The notes below the pieces were generated by a model, which had not been told where the DNA came from, did not search any database, and saw nothing but the letters and a program-made list of their open reading frames with translations. From Onchocerca volvulus (taxonomy: Eukaryota; Nematoda; Chromadorea; Rhabditida; Onchocercidae), in the NCBI GenBank assembly GCA_000499405.2, contig HG738137.1:2294001-2358000 (forward strand): a stretch of DNA of 64,000 nt. Reading direction: 5' to 3'. Numbering within the stretch: position 1 is the stretch's first letter; each line of letters starts with the position of its first letter. This document shows, in pieces, positions 30,201 to 41,400 of the stretch. Both the position numbers and the translations under genes were made by a program.

Positions 30201-33200
30201 TCAGTAGTAGTTCGGAGAATTGCAGAATTTCATTTTTTTTTTTCCTTTTTTTTATTATTAGAAAGCAGACATGCTGACTGCAAAAAATTATGACTGCCAA
30301 CAATTCGTATAACAAACTGTTACTAGAAATCCGGCGAGTTTTTCTAATTTTTTGCGGGGAGAATTGCAAACAACCAGAAATTCTTGCAGTGACAAGCCAC
30401 TGTTTCATGAGTTAAAGGAATTGGTTCTTGAAAATGAGAAGTACGAAGTGTGCATATTTTCAAATTTGTTAAATGCAAAGAAATTTCATTTAAATTAATC
30501 TTTGAATAATAAATTAATCTTGTTATACCTCTATTCGTCGCCTCGTATACTGCTGATTGTTTAATGTGACACTAACGAAAGAAACTATTTTCCGTCTTCT
30601 CTTTATATATTTGTGCTTCTATTGTGAGAGCCATCAATTAATTAGTTATTTAATATTCTTTAGAACTAATAACGAGCATTTCGTTCTGCGGCCAACAATC
30701 TTATCCTTATCAAAAGAATATATAATATCTTGTAATGTGTCATGTGTGCTTTGCTTTGTACTTGGAAATTTAAAGTTGCAAAAAAATTTTTAAAATCAAG
30801 AAGTAAGCATTAGTTCTGCCAACTTTTAAATTTTTCTGATATATTCGTAATTTTTGTTCAGCATACAGTTGTAACTTTAGCAGTAGATGTGCTGCTTGTG
30901 TTGTCCTGGATGCGGACATAAATGAGGTAGAATTATTATAATTATGAAATTACTATTATTATTATTGTTACTTTTAGCAAACATATTTCAGAAAAATCAT
31001 GAATATTTTGACGAAAAACGTATCCAGCTGCTTGCTCTTGAAACGATATGCACTGAATGTAAGGTATTATACAGTGAGCTGGGAAATTTGGTAAAGGATG
31101 GTCAGAAATGGTTGGACGATTCAGAAGCTCTTCCAGTATCCTACAATGTCACCTCAGATGCACTGACCACCCTTATTGAAACAGCAGTTAATTTACGCAT
31201 CAATAAACCGTACATCGAACAGTGTACGGAGCCAATTTTTGCACAATTATGGGAATTAATTGACAAAGCCAAAGACGTGCAGACACAATTGATTCATCGT
31301 ATATATGTATGGGAACAATTTGTAAAGGAACGGGACTCAGCCATGGTAGAACTGAATGATATACAGAAACAAATACGTGAAATTGAAGGACGTGGAAGGA
31401 GAAAAATTGATAAAATGCTTGATGATTTGGAAGCCTTGAAGGTTCTTTTTTTTTTTTTTTTTTTTTAATCATTGTGAGAATGGTGTGTTAAGAAGCATAA
31501 ATTAACTTTTGTACCTATCCAACCAGTTTGGAATGGCATTATTTGTTATTTGCGAAATAATTTTTCGAGACGTGAGCATGTGGTCTCTGCTCACGATCCT
31601 GAACTAGTTTCAGTATCCACTTTAAGCTTACTTTTTTCTTTAACCGTTAGAGAAATAGTTTATTTTTTGTTCCGTGCAATAGTTTAATTTATATTTTAAA
31701 GAGCTGATATAACACTATTCCAGATGCTCTATCTGAGATGGTCATTCCTTGCAAATCTACCATCACGATTACTATCTCTGAGCTCACAACTTCATCCACT
31801 AGCTTGTGTCCAGCGAGACGGGAAAGCATTTGCTGAAGAAGCTTGTGAGCTCGAGAAAAAAATCGAGGTTTTTCTTTTTCTATAACTTTTGGTGATTTTG
31901 GTTCTCAAACTTCATATAAAACCATGAGAATTAAATTGAATTTTTCAAATATTCTGTAGCGAAGAAATTCGGAATGACTCTTGAATAAATGATAAATTGA
32001 AAGTAATTTTCAATTTGTCGATTATTGTCTAAGTGATTCGAATTGTTTTCGGGAATACATTGTTAGTGATTTAAAAATATCCAGAATTTTAGGATTTGTT
32101 GGATTCTATGTCTGCTGAATTCCGAATAAGGGAGGAAATCGTACATTCATTACTTGTTATTTCGGATGAACTCGATGATATCAAGAATGCATTTGATGAT
32201 CAAAATATATCAACTCGTCTACAAAAGGTGCTTTTGTCGTGAAAAAATATTATACTTAAAAGCTTTTGAGATGTTGAAGTCTTTCTAACTAAATGTAGGA
32301 TTAAGTTCGACAAAGAAATAGCGTTCTCAGATTTGTTAGATTTAACATTTGTGTCATAATCGGCGTTGTCATGTGTTATCAGATTATTTTGTATCCAGAA
32401 TATCAATTTAAGTGCATTTTGATATTTGTTCAGTTCATTTTTTATCCGAACATTGCTTTATTAATGAAAGCTAATTCTACCGATTTCAGGAATTGCAGCA
32501 ACAGTTAAACGGTATTCGAGCGCATTTGAAGATATTGGATGAAGATATCACTAAATATAACAATAACAGAATTTTTTTGGACGAAGAAGAGGATGTTGCA
32601 ACCAAACGTAATTTTGAAAAATTGAAAGAAATTGAGGAAAAACTAAAATTAGTGGAGCTTACGGATACTGAAGAGGAATACGATATTGATGCAGCAGCTG
32701 AAGTATTAGCAGCAGTATATCCGGATGAGCATCCACGAGATGTATTGCGTGAACAAGGCATTCCATATGATGATGAATTATATGATCTCAGTCCTAGTTC
32801 TGCTACCAGCGACGATGATGATAACAAATTCAAGACATCATCTGGTGATGAAGTATGCATTATGCAAAATTTTCTTTGCCCAATTAACTTAGTCTACATG
32901 TTAGAATAATGAGATTCTGAGAAGCTTTATACAAACCAAAAATCTGTCAATTGTTGATAAATGAAGGACCAAAGCTGGTTCACTAGTAGTGGTTCTGTGG
33001 CTAGAATTACGATCCTTTTCTCTCAAGTTTAAGCTTTCAAGAGTTCATTACGATCGCATTGGCATGCAAAACATTTTTCGAAAAAATGATTCTAATGAAG
33101 AAGGACGCAAATTTGATTTATATATCTAATTTGCACTTTAAAAAAAATTATGAAGCAGAAGTCATTAAAATGAGTTTATTGCATTTATATTTTTAACTGA

Positions 33201-33792
33201 TATTCATGGTATTAAAAATAGCGATGAAAACAGGTAAACCGAAGTTAAAGTTTTTATATTCCTGAAATGTCCCAGAATTCATAGTAATTTTTTTTAATGA
33301 AACAAGTGCTTAATGAGCAGTTTATAGATACTGTTGCAAAATGACGAGGAAGAAAATGTCGTTGAAGCGTCTACATCATCCGATATCGCCCTCTCACCAA
33401 TTCCTGATGATCCGAGTCCAGGACATATACATTATGAACGACAACGTATTCGTTGGAGACGTATCCTTCGTACCGCATTACCTCTCCAAGTTTGTTTTTT
33501 AATTGTGAAGCCAAAAGTTTCTTGAAGGCATAGTTTATTTTAATTTAGCTCAAAAAACGAATTTCAAGCTTTAATAGATATTTCAATTACTCATTCATTT
33601 TGCGACAGAATCTTAAATAATTAATATTACCATTTTATTGTATAATTTTTGCAGGCCATGCTTGTGCTACTGCTTGGAGCAGCATGTCTTGTGCCACATT
33701 GTGATAACGAAAGTTGTTGCCAGTTGCTCAATAATTTTGCGCGAAGCTTTGATCCATCATTAGAATTCTTGAATGGACCGCCGCCTTTCTAA
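1869..33792 (+). CDS. anc-1: ANC-1/nesprin-type giant KASH protein, 5'-partial
   Basis: This gene encodes an outer-nuclear-envelope protein that links nuclei to actin. In the known family (ANC-1, nesprin-1/2, MSP-300), N-terminal CH domains bind F-actin and the C-terminal KASH peptide docks on SUN proteins in the perinuclear space. What is seen: two CH domains (exons 1869-3778), then thousands of residues of charged, heptad-rich spectrin-like helix, an acidic linker, a single membrane segment and a C-terminus ending PPPF at the stop (33790-33792). About 46 exons chain in phase to roughly 4,670 residues. C. elegans ANC-1 is about 8,500 residues, so this copy is shorter, lacks its first exon here, and may also be compressed at its internal repeat. 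Exon coordinates are given in the segment entries. Identification is firm; a few small exons may be missed in the large introns. Confidence 0.93.
6161..6216. repeat. Poly-T tract, about 56 nt
   Basis: An uninterrupted run of T lies in the intron between the anc-1-like exons at 5611-5800 and 6521-6799. It is a simple homopolymer, and its length is likely unreliable in sequencing. Confidence 0.9.
9022..10853 (+). other. Intron pair holding a predicted 48-bp exon (9612-9659)
   Basis: This is a mostly non-coding interval between firm anc-1-like exons. Inside it, a TTCTTCCAG acceptor, 48 bases in phase 0 without a stop (EKKEQLLQSTELCRIA) and a GTGATT donor look like a small exon. The composition is charged and helical like its neighbours. 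No other coding segment is convincing here, and several T and A runs are present. Confidence 0.45.
11364..14028 (+). other. Large intron (2.7 kb) of the anc-1-like gene
   Basis: This interval separates two phase-0 exons (10854-11363 and 14029-14220). I found no exon that I can defend. A 30-base phase-0 candidate around 12468-12497 has a poor polypyrimidine tract and is not included. The interval could hide one or two short exons. Confidence 0.5.
21752..24661 (+). other. anc-1: Rod repeat unit 1, exons A and B
   Basis: Exon A is 21752-22363 and exon B is 22493-24661, the latter one open block of 723 codons. The encoded protein is rich in Glu, Lys, Asn, Leu and Ile with long heptad patterns (for example LEELKNELGEISDTLEQLKE) and no globular domain. 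These exons head a six-exon unit (A-F) of 1,437 residues, of which A and B recur downstream almost unchanged at 26689-29601. The function is inferred to be an extended coiled-coil spacer between actin and the nuclear envelope. Confidence 0.9.
21773..24664 (+). repeat. Near-identical 2.9-kb duplication, copy 1
   Basis: This segment recurs at 26713-29604 with a constant offset of 4940 bp. I saw only three base differences: 22228 A to G (silent), 23314 G to A (silent) and 23371 A to T (Lys to Asn). The 129-bp intron 22364-22492 is included and looks unchanged. Identity starts in the middle of exon A and stops three bases past the donor of exon B. Confidence 0.95.
24751..26587 (+). other. anc-1: Rod repeat unit 1, exons C to F
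   Basis: The four exons are 24751-24882 (C), 24982-25422 (D), 25508-25789 (E) and 25913-26587 (F). All are in phase 0, separated by short introns, and encode heptad-rich helix. C and D have clear but diverged counterparts in unit 2 at 29978-30109 and 30992-31441. Examples are the C-exon pattern D-K-x3-L-x-R-L and the D-exon pattern W-x-Q-F-V-x-E-R-D. Exon F is followed by exon A of unit 2 at 26689. Confidence 0.88.
26689..29601 (+). other. anc-1: Rod repeat unit 2, exons A' and B'
   Basis: Exon A' is 26689-27303 and exon B' is 27433-29601. The first eight codons of A' (starting KKLDDKLA) differ from exon A, and from there the sequence matches unit 1 almost base for base. The B' protein differs from B by a single residue (Asn for Lys). 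Reading frame and splice signals are intact, so both copies can be translated in one polypeptide. Confidence 0.9.
26713..29604 (+). repeat. Near-identical 2.9-kb duplication, copy 2
   Basis: This is the second copy of 21773-24664, directly repeated with about 2.05 kb of single-copy exons between the two. Immediately after 29604 the intron sequence is unrelated to the intron after copy 1. Confidence 0.95.
29978..32227 (+). other. anc-1: Rod repeat unit 2, diverged tail (C', D', E'-like exons)
   Basis: The exons are 29978-30109 (C'), 30992-31441 (D'), 31724-31867 and 32093-32227. D' aligns with D over its whole length. Shared anchors include a Cys-x6-L-x-N/L-L-x-K-x-G-x-K block, a D-x-E-A-x-P stretch and WEQFVKERD against WSQFVVERD. 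C' has the same length as C. The later two exons are only loosely similar to exon E. Introns here are longer than in unit 1. This tail is therefore an old paralogue attached to a fresh copy of A and B. Confidence 0.8.
32490..33489 (+). other. anc-1: Acidic linker before the KASH domain
   Basis: Two exons, 32490-32852 and 33328-33489. The first ends a coiled coil and passes into an acidic stretch (EELYDLSP-like, with runs of Asp near 32810-32822). The second is Glu/Asp- and Pro-rich (ALSPIPDDPSPGH) and finishes with the basic RQRIRWRRILRTALPLQ, the usual positive flank on the cytoplasmic side of a KASH membrane anchor. Confidence 0.88.
33655..33792 (+). other. anc-1: KASH domain exon and stop codon
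   Basis: The last exon opens with a hydrophobic segment (AMLVLLLLGAACLVP), then a luminal peptide containing HCDNESCCQLLNNFARS and ending EFLNGPPPF before TAA. In known KASH proteins the terminal PPPx inserts into a SUN-domain pocket, and an upstream cysteine can form a disulfide with SUN. Three cysteines are available here. The motif, its position at the very C-terminus and the preceding membrane helix make this assignment firm. Confidence 0.95.
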
Positions 33793-33995
33793 CACATATA
33801 TGTTGCGTATGCATAGTTGTTTATTGTTATCGCTAATATTCTGTTGAAAAAAGAAATTAAATACTTTACTTTTTTGTTTTAATTTCTTGTTATGGATTTA
33901 CAAAAATATTTTCAGAGGAAAAAGTTCTGTATAATTTATTTGTTTTATATGTCTCTGTTATAATATCTACGTATTTCGTTTCTATTTTGTTTCAA

Positions 33996-34001
33996 AATAA
34001 A
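33996..34001 (+). terminator. Candidate poly(A) signal (AATAAA) of the anc-1-like gene
   Basis: This is a canonical hexamer about 205 nt after the stop codon, in AT-rich sequence. It is plausible, but such hexamers are frequent by chance at this composition. Confidence 0.35.
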
Positions 34002-34100
34002 TATTAACCAAATTAATTATAATGTTCCAAACGAAACAAATTAAGAAATTAACCAATGAAGAACACTTACAAAAGCATCAAGAGTAGGATTAGTGATTAC

Positions 34101-34412
34101 TCAACGAGAAGAAATATCTTCAAGACTGTTGTTTTTATAGTCTTTAAAGATGTACAGAAGTTGCCGTAGATAAAGCAGAGTCATAAACCTGGATTCTTCG
34201 AGAACCATAACTCCGGCAGTAATTCCTTGTTTACATGCCACTTCTTGTCTGGTCATTATGCTCTTCACTACTCTCCGATGCCCTCCAATGTAATACAAAC
34301 ATGTTTCACATGAGTTGCGATGACTTGCATTTAATATGTGCGCAGCATACTTCGATTTATGTTGAGTATCGGAAACATTTCTGGATTCTTTGCACAACTT
34401 TATCGACAACAC
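34101..34412 (-). CDS. Possible small protein or terminal exon, unknown function
   Basis: This is an open frame of 103 codons ending at a TGA (34101-34103), antisense and just downstream of the anc-1-like gene. The last two thirds look protein-like rather than random: a C-x2-C pair (CETCLYYIGGHRR), then basic and hydrophobic helix (TLLYLRQLLYIFKDYK) and an acidic/serine end. The first third is less convincing, so the true start may be an acceptor inside the frame (for example near 34330). I do not recognise the family. It could be a fortuitous open frame. Confidence 0.35.
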   Translation of the reverse strand: MLSIKLCKESRNVSDTQHKSKYAAHILNASHRNSCETCLYYIGGHRRVVKSIMTRQEVACKQGITAGVMVLEESRFMTLLYLRQLLYIFKDYKNNSLEDISSR

Positions 34413-35456
34413 AAAATAAAATAATTATAATTTTCTTATAAGCAATATAGCAGCACCAAAGGAAAAATAAAACACATAGTATACTTGGAGAGTTGGAGAG
34501 TAGAACAATATCTATTCTAAAAATTCTGAAAACAAAATGAATGACTCTGCAAAAAAAGAAATTACGATGAATAATGATGCCGGTGACAATGATGTAGTAC
34601 AATAATGATACTGTTATCATTATTTTTGATGAGGCATAGCATATTCCCAAGATAGTGCCATGAGTACGGAAGTATAAATTTAAATTAAAGTAGGGAATTC
34701 AGAAACAATTGGATAAAAGTGAGGAACAAGCAATAAATCATATATTATGAATAGTAATTAAATTTATATAATTATAAAAACAATTTGAACAATTTGATCA
34801 ATTAGATTTCTTCGAATTCTATAAAACAATTTGATTACTTGGATTTCTTCAAATTCTATAAAAAAATTCGATACATATATGTAAGTTTTGTTGCAAAAAT
34901 TAAGCGGGAACTTTTCGGCCAAAACATTTGGAAAGATTGATCTAAAACAGAAATAGCTTACGAATAGTAAAAAGAATAATATCTAAAATCAGGGTAAAAT
35001 AAATTTTACGTAATAATTCTTCAATGACATACCGAAAAATCCCTTCGAAGATATTACTATTATGAAGTGAGAGAAAAATGACTGACTTCCAGAACATCTT
35101 TACTGGTTAATTTATTTTAGTGAAGTCTCATCAATCCATATTTCAATATATTATGATGCACATAATTCAGGCGAATGAATATGATTTTGAAAATAAGTGA
35201 AAGTCAGAAAAGTCAAGTAAACATGCAAAAAATTTGAAGCTGTAATATCAAATAAACAAAACTATTTCAAGAAATTATATTTCAATCAAAAGCAAAGTAA
35301 GAAAAACATATAACTGAAACGATTTATAAAAACATATAAATACATTACGAAGTGAAAAAATGAAAAGGCACAAAGAATTTGGTATTTTTTTAATCATTAA
35401 TTTTTTTTTTTCTTTCAATACAATTAATTCCTCACAAATGCAAAAATTATACATAT
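34413..35456. other. Intergenic, nothing recognised
   Basis: This is AT-rich sequence between the small antisense open frame and the 3' end of the Mextli-like gene. Hydrophobic open frames on the minus strand are low-complexity translations of A/T-rich DNA. It probably contains the 3' UTR of the Mextli-like gene. Confidence 0.5.
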
Positions 35457-38400
35457 TCAAGATTCGTTAGCACGCTGGGTACGTCCAATTTCGAGTTCAT
35501 ATATAGTTGCCGTCGTTTTCGAATCTAAATACGCAACAGCTGAACGTAGTTTCAACAATTGCGCTCGATCATAATGGAGCTTGCTTACATTTATTTCTGT
35601 CGCAATGCCATTACTGGCTGTGACGCTGTTTAACTGCGTCAAATTCGGAGTGCTACCCGTTTTACCAGAAGATCGCCACTGTACATTGGTAGTAGTTACC
35701 GGTGACACATCATAGCTAGAAATAAAAATAATGAAAAAGGATAAAGAAGATGTAGAGCTGTTAGTTCAACCATGCGATCTTTTCTGAACACGACTGATGA
35801 AAATTCATAATTAATGGTTTAAAAAAAACATCATATTTTAGCCGAGACAATTAATAATTCGAACAATCTTAATAATTATAAAATTATTCGTAATAAATTG
35901 AGATTTATTCCATAAAAATTGCAATTGAATAAAGCAGAAAGATCAGTTTATTTGTTTTAGAAATCACTTTATCCACGTTATCCATCATCGTAAATGTGAA
36001 ATTCGGGCAATACTGCTGTCATTTCTCTACTAATAATTCAAAAAGTGATTCCGCAAACAACAAACTTGGCATTTTGGCGATTCGATGAGGATTGCAGCGG
36101 CATTGACTTTCTTCTTTCTTTGCGCTCTTCACGTTCTTCTGCTGATAACCGCGAATGATTTCGGCCAACTTTAGTCAGATATTCACTTAAAGCTGCTTGC
36201 GCCGCCTGCAATATCATAATTAAAAAATATGCGTAGAACTTGAGAATTCTTGAAACTGCAGGTTGTAAATTAGAGAAGACAATGAATAATAACAGAAATG
36301 ATAAAAATTATAGGCGAGCAATTCAATTAAGGAGTGAAATAAAAAAGAAGCATACATGAATGTAAAATTAAATCAGTCCAATTTCACAGTATGACATTAA
36401 AATTTTAATAAAACATAACCTGAAGGACTTGTGGATCGGCACAAGACAATTTCAAAGTGCCATCTTGCGTCGTTTCGATTGATATTCCAACATCATCATC
36501 GTCATTGTCATCGACTTCTGTTCCATTTATTTCATTCTGAAATGAATTTTTCTTTTATGAAAAATCAGATAGTAATCTACTACTTCCATAAGGAAATGGA
36601 ACTCAAAAAATGCCGCATGCTGCTGAAACTTGAATTTTCAACGAATCAAATATAATAATAGAAACAGGTACAGTTCAAATTAGGAAAACAAAGAAAAAAT
36701 AAAGTTTAAAAAAAAAGGATGAAGTTATATTTTTGATCAAAAAAACATATATTTTTGATCAAAAAAACATTTGAACAAAACAAACAAAACGAAAAAAAAC
36801 AAAAAGAAAAAGTAAATAACTACCATTTTTGACTTAAACAAACTAAAAAAAGCTTGCTTGAAAAAAAAAGAGGATTATTCCGCATAATGATGAAGAAAGA
36901 TGAATTCCAAATTTGTTTAAATTGGTTGAATTTTCAATTTTTATTTTACCTTCAAAATCTAACGTTTTATGATTTTATAATATAATCATATTTATAATCA
37001 TGAACAAATAATTTTTATAATATTTATAATCATTTTTGATTGTAAAAAATGACAAATAAATGCAAAAATAAACAGATACTCGATTGGGCGAAACATTACG
37101 ACGGATTGTCTGCTCGATGAGACGTTTAGCATAGTCAATCGATTCTTGATTACTACCAGTTATTGTCAATGTACGATCTTTGCATTTGGAATCAACTTTT
37201 TGAAACGATATTACTGTTTTACTCAGCTCTTCCACTACTGCCACACGCCGACCTTTCACACCCATTACTGCAATTTTAAAAGTGGATTACATTCCAAATC
37301 AAACATTTTGGCTTGAATAACTTGTACGAGTTTTTTTCTTAAATAATGACTACTCTGTTCAATGTTCTAAAGATATAAAACCAAGAAAATCAAGTGGATT
37401 AGATTGAATCATATGTAATACTGAAATGTGATTCAGTAACTTTCAAATCACGTTAACTCCAATCAAAAAATGATTTGAATTTTCTGTAATACGCGCAATA
37501 TCAATCAGTTTTTAGTGTATAAGTGGCAGAAATGGGAAACCAAAATACATGGAGGAAAGAAAATTTTGAAGTTATAATAAAATTACCCAATTAAAATTCA
37601 ACTTTTTAGCAAAACTTACTTTTGCCAGAATCACTGTTGCGTATAATCATTTCCTCGCGTAACTGTGGAACACGACTTTGTGGTGTCTTCACCTTCAGTT
37701 TCGTCTGTTGCAGTTGTTTGTTAGCTTTCGCCCAAGCTTCTACATCTATTGGTGTTAATTGAGGCAAAATATTACTGGATGGTACAACTCCAGGAGCTAT
37801 CATCGGTCGGGCCCAGCCACCTAAATAAATAGAATGGTACTTGAAATCTAAATCTTTTTTTTAAAGTCAATCTTTATTTCTTATGCTTTATGACATCATT
37901 TCGAAAAATCTGACGGGAAAAAATAATCAAATTCAATTAAGTCCTGTCATTACGCATTATTTCAGCTCTCAATCGTTACTAATAATTCCTTTGCGAGCGT
38001 ATATCTATTCATTTTCTTTTTTAACTATGTAATTTGCCTGAGATTGGCTACTTATTAAGTTACTGTCATTGTGCGAAAATAATTGAACTTCAGCAATTAC
38101 ATGAAATTAAAATAAATAAAAAGTCTACTAATTTCTCAAGGAATAAATACAGAAACAAACTAGCGGCAGCGGCTGGTATCAAATAGAAACTGGCTGGTGT
38201 CGGTTGTGGAGCAATTACTGGACTGTTTACATCACCTCCAACATAAAGTGGTGGTGGAGGACCGCCAAAATTACCAAATGGATTTACCGGGATTGTACCA
38301 AACGGTGGAGCGCTTACCGGTGCCGAATCTGCAAATAATTAATGAGAATTTCAAATATGTAAAAAAAGAAAGACATAAGGCGACAAGAATCTACGCAACG

Positions 38401-41400
38401 ATGATTCCAATGATTCTTATATTATTGATGTTCCAAAAGATGATATCCACACGGACAAAACTAATGTTGTCTCCTTTGTTACAGTTTATCTCAATTTTGC
38501 TTTTTGTTATTATCATACTATGATCTTTGTTGAAGCAATTATCTTAAACCTTTAATCTATTTTATCTTAATTGGCTTCAATTTACAATAAACCACAGTCG
38601 TCCGCTTATCCATCATTTCCTTGAAAACATATTAGATATCGCGAAAATTATGCATCAGACATCTAGTGCTAGTACTGTTAATCGATTTGCAGATCAATTT
38701 GTGAAAATTGAAAGTACCGATCTGTTGTTGTGGTTGTTGCTGTTGTTGTTCAGGACGATTAAGATAATACTGCGTATGTGCTAGACTTGGTCTCCAACCC
38801 ATTGCACGCAATTCCACCAATTCCATCATTTTGAGTCGACATGGCGTTCCAAGCTGACCGTTATCGCGACAGCAAGCTTGTCGCAGAGATACGAAAACTC
38901 GATTCAGTTCACCTGCTTATGTGCATCACTTTACATTTATATTTTCAAATACGGAAAAGCATTTGCGAAGAATGGGAAACGAACACTTATTTATACCTAT
39001 TATTTATATACAAAAACTAAAATCTTAAAAAAAAAGACATAATGAAAAATGAATTACAAAAGAAAAAGCGAGCGAATGAACAAACTTTTGTGGAATTGCT
39101 CGAGAAGTTGTCCGGAATATTTCAGCTGTTGACAAAGAACAAAAATCTGATTAGCAAGTTGAGCGTTAAAAAGTCCACTTTTAACCGATGTATTTATTTG
39201 GTTCATCAAACTGAGCAGTTGCTCTAAAAATGATAATATTTACAAAACATAATTTGAGGATCTTTTTTAAAAATTATGATGATACTATCATAAATTATAA
39301 TAATAGTTCTGGAAAGAACTGCAGTGGTACTTTTTTTCGACTAATTTAGTTAATGAAAATATATTTGAATGTACCGATTTAAAAATAATTCATTGGCGTC
39401 ATAATGCCGAACTATTAATAATTTCCCCACTTGTCAGAAAATAACTTCGCTTTTCAACTTCAGTAAGACAAAATCATAAGGCAAGATTAATCTGCTTCAC
39501 TTCTGATACCAAGTTTAGTCCAGTCACTCAGATCAGTGTATTTCATCCTTAACTATCAAATCTAGCTTACTCTTAACTTTGTATTTTGGCTATCAAATCT
39601 AGGCTAGCCATGCTAGGTCAATTTTCTCCATCCTTGGCTACCAAATCCAGTTCTTATTTGCTATCATATACATCTGTCTAACATTATACTTTGAAAAGTT
39701 ATACTTTTTTATACTTTGAAACAATAATAAAAAGTGATTATCACTACCACTGTATTAGCACTTGACATTTGTATAGATTGATAGCACTTGACACTTATAC
39801 ATTAATAAGCCTTTATAATTAAGAAAATTTTCAGAGTTTCTCTAGCAGCGTATAAAACTTCTGTTCAAATATTTTTGAGCCGAATTTTTATTCATTCGAA
39901 GTGAGAAAAAAAAAAAATTTTTGAGGTGAGAAAAACCATCGTAATTCTTCGAAACAAAATATCTTCAAATGGGAATTCCAAATTGAAAAAATTTGAGACC
40001 AACTAAGATTTTCCTTAATATCAAAAAAGAATAAAACGAGCAATTGGAGCAGGATGATCGGATCAATACTTCGATCATATAAAATAGGAAAATTATAAAA
40101 AAACTTTCTCGAGGAACTGTCAGATATAAATGACTGCAAAGAATCTGTAGAGGAAATAATGAAAGGATTTCGGATTTGAAACTTAAACGGTTAGCATTTA
40201 TATTATCATAATCGATAATATCATCATTTACTTATACCTTTATTAAAAATAGTAAATTCAGCATAAATTATTTGATATTTCTGTTTATTTTGCTCTCATC
40301 AAGAGTTTCATTTTTTCGCGTTTTCCAAACCAAAAAGTTCCAAAAAAAAACAATAAATAACTGTTTCAGTCGAATATTAGTTCTTTTCGATTCTTTATTA
40401 AAATGAGATTAATAATAGATTAGGCAAAAAGTGAGATAAAAAAATGATGTTGAAATGTCTTTTTCTTTTTTTACCCAACGTTTATTTAATATCATCTTTC
40501 TGCCAATTTTTGAATAATCAAAAAAAGAAAAAAATTTTTTTCTTTGAAGATTAATGACTCCCAGAAAACTATCAATTTTTCAAATTTACTTGAATATATT
40601 TGTTCTTAGTCGATATTATTATCATTTTACAGCTCTAACTAGGATTAAAAGTAGTTTGATATTAATTGGATCATAATACTGAACAAGAAATTTAAAAATT
40701 TAATCGATAATTTTGGGTTTTACAAAATGAATTCAACTATTCATTTATTCAAAAAAAAATTTTCAAAAACGTATAAAAATTATAGAATGTATGAAAGAAT
40801 AACTCTCAAAATTTCACCAACGCTTTCATGCATAATTATTTCATTTATCGCATAATAACAGTTACATCATTCTTTTTCCCATCTAAATTCCTTGAATTCA
40901 TGAAAATTATTCGAGAAGTTTTCAAAATCGATTAAACCAATGATAAAAGAATTTATATGAAAAATTCACTGGTATGTACATAATCGTGCAAATAATTCTC
41001 ACTATATAAAAAAGCAAAAAGATGAGTCGTTAATAATGGCGTCCCTGCAATGAGTGCTTTTTGCTATGAATGATCATTTTGAAAAATGAACTATGATAAT
41101 TTATAAATACTTCGAACTATATTATACCTGATCAAAAATGCTCCAAATTATTTGTAGGTACAAGTTTTCCAAAATATTACAAATGTGTATTAAAAAAAAA
41201 AAAAAAAAAAAGAAAAACAATGCTAATAGTTATACTTATATCCCATTTTCTTCAAACAAAAAAAGTAATAGAAAATTAAGAAAAAATTTAAGTATAAAGA
41301 AATTTTCTTCCTTTCGGAAAAATAGGAACTAAATTCAGAGAAATTGAAATGAATTTTGCAGACAAATCAATGATAATAAAAACGAACTTTTCAGGATTTG

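Noticed and set aside
30944..31468. Open frame starting MKLLLLLLLLLANIF that looks like a secreted protein
   Set aside because: The leucine run is translation of an (ATT)n stretch in the intron. A normal acceptor at 30991 opens the real anc-1-like exon within it.
36431..36655. His-rich plus-strand frame
   Set aside because: It is the reverse complement of the Asp-rich Mextli-like exon 36420-36536.
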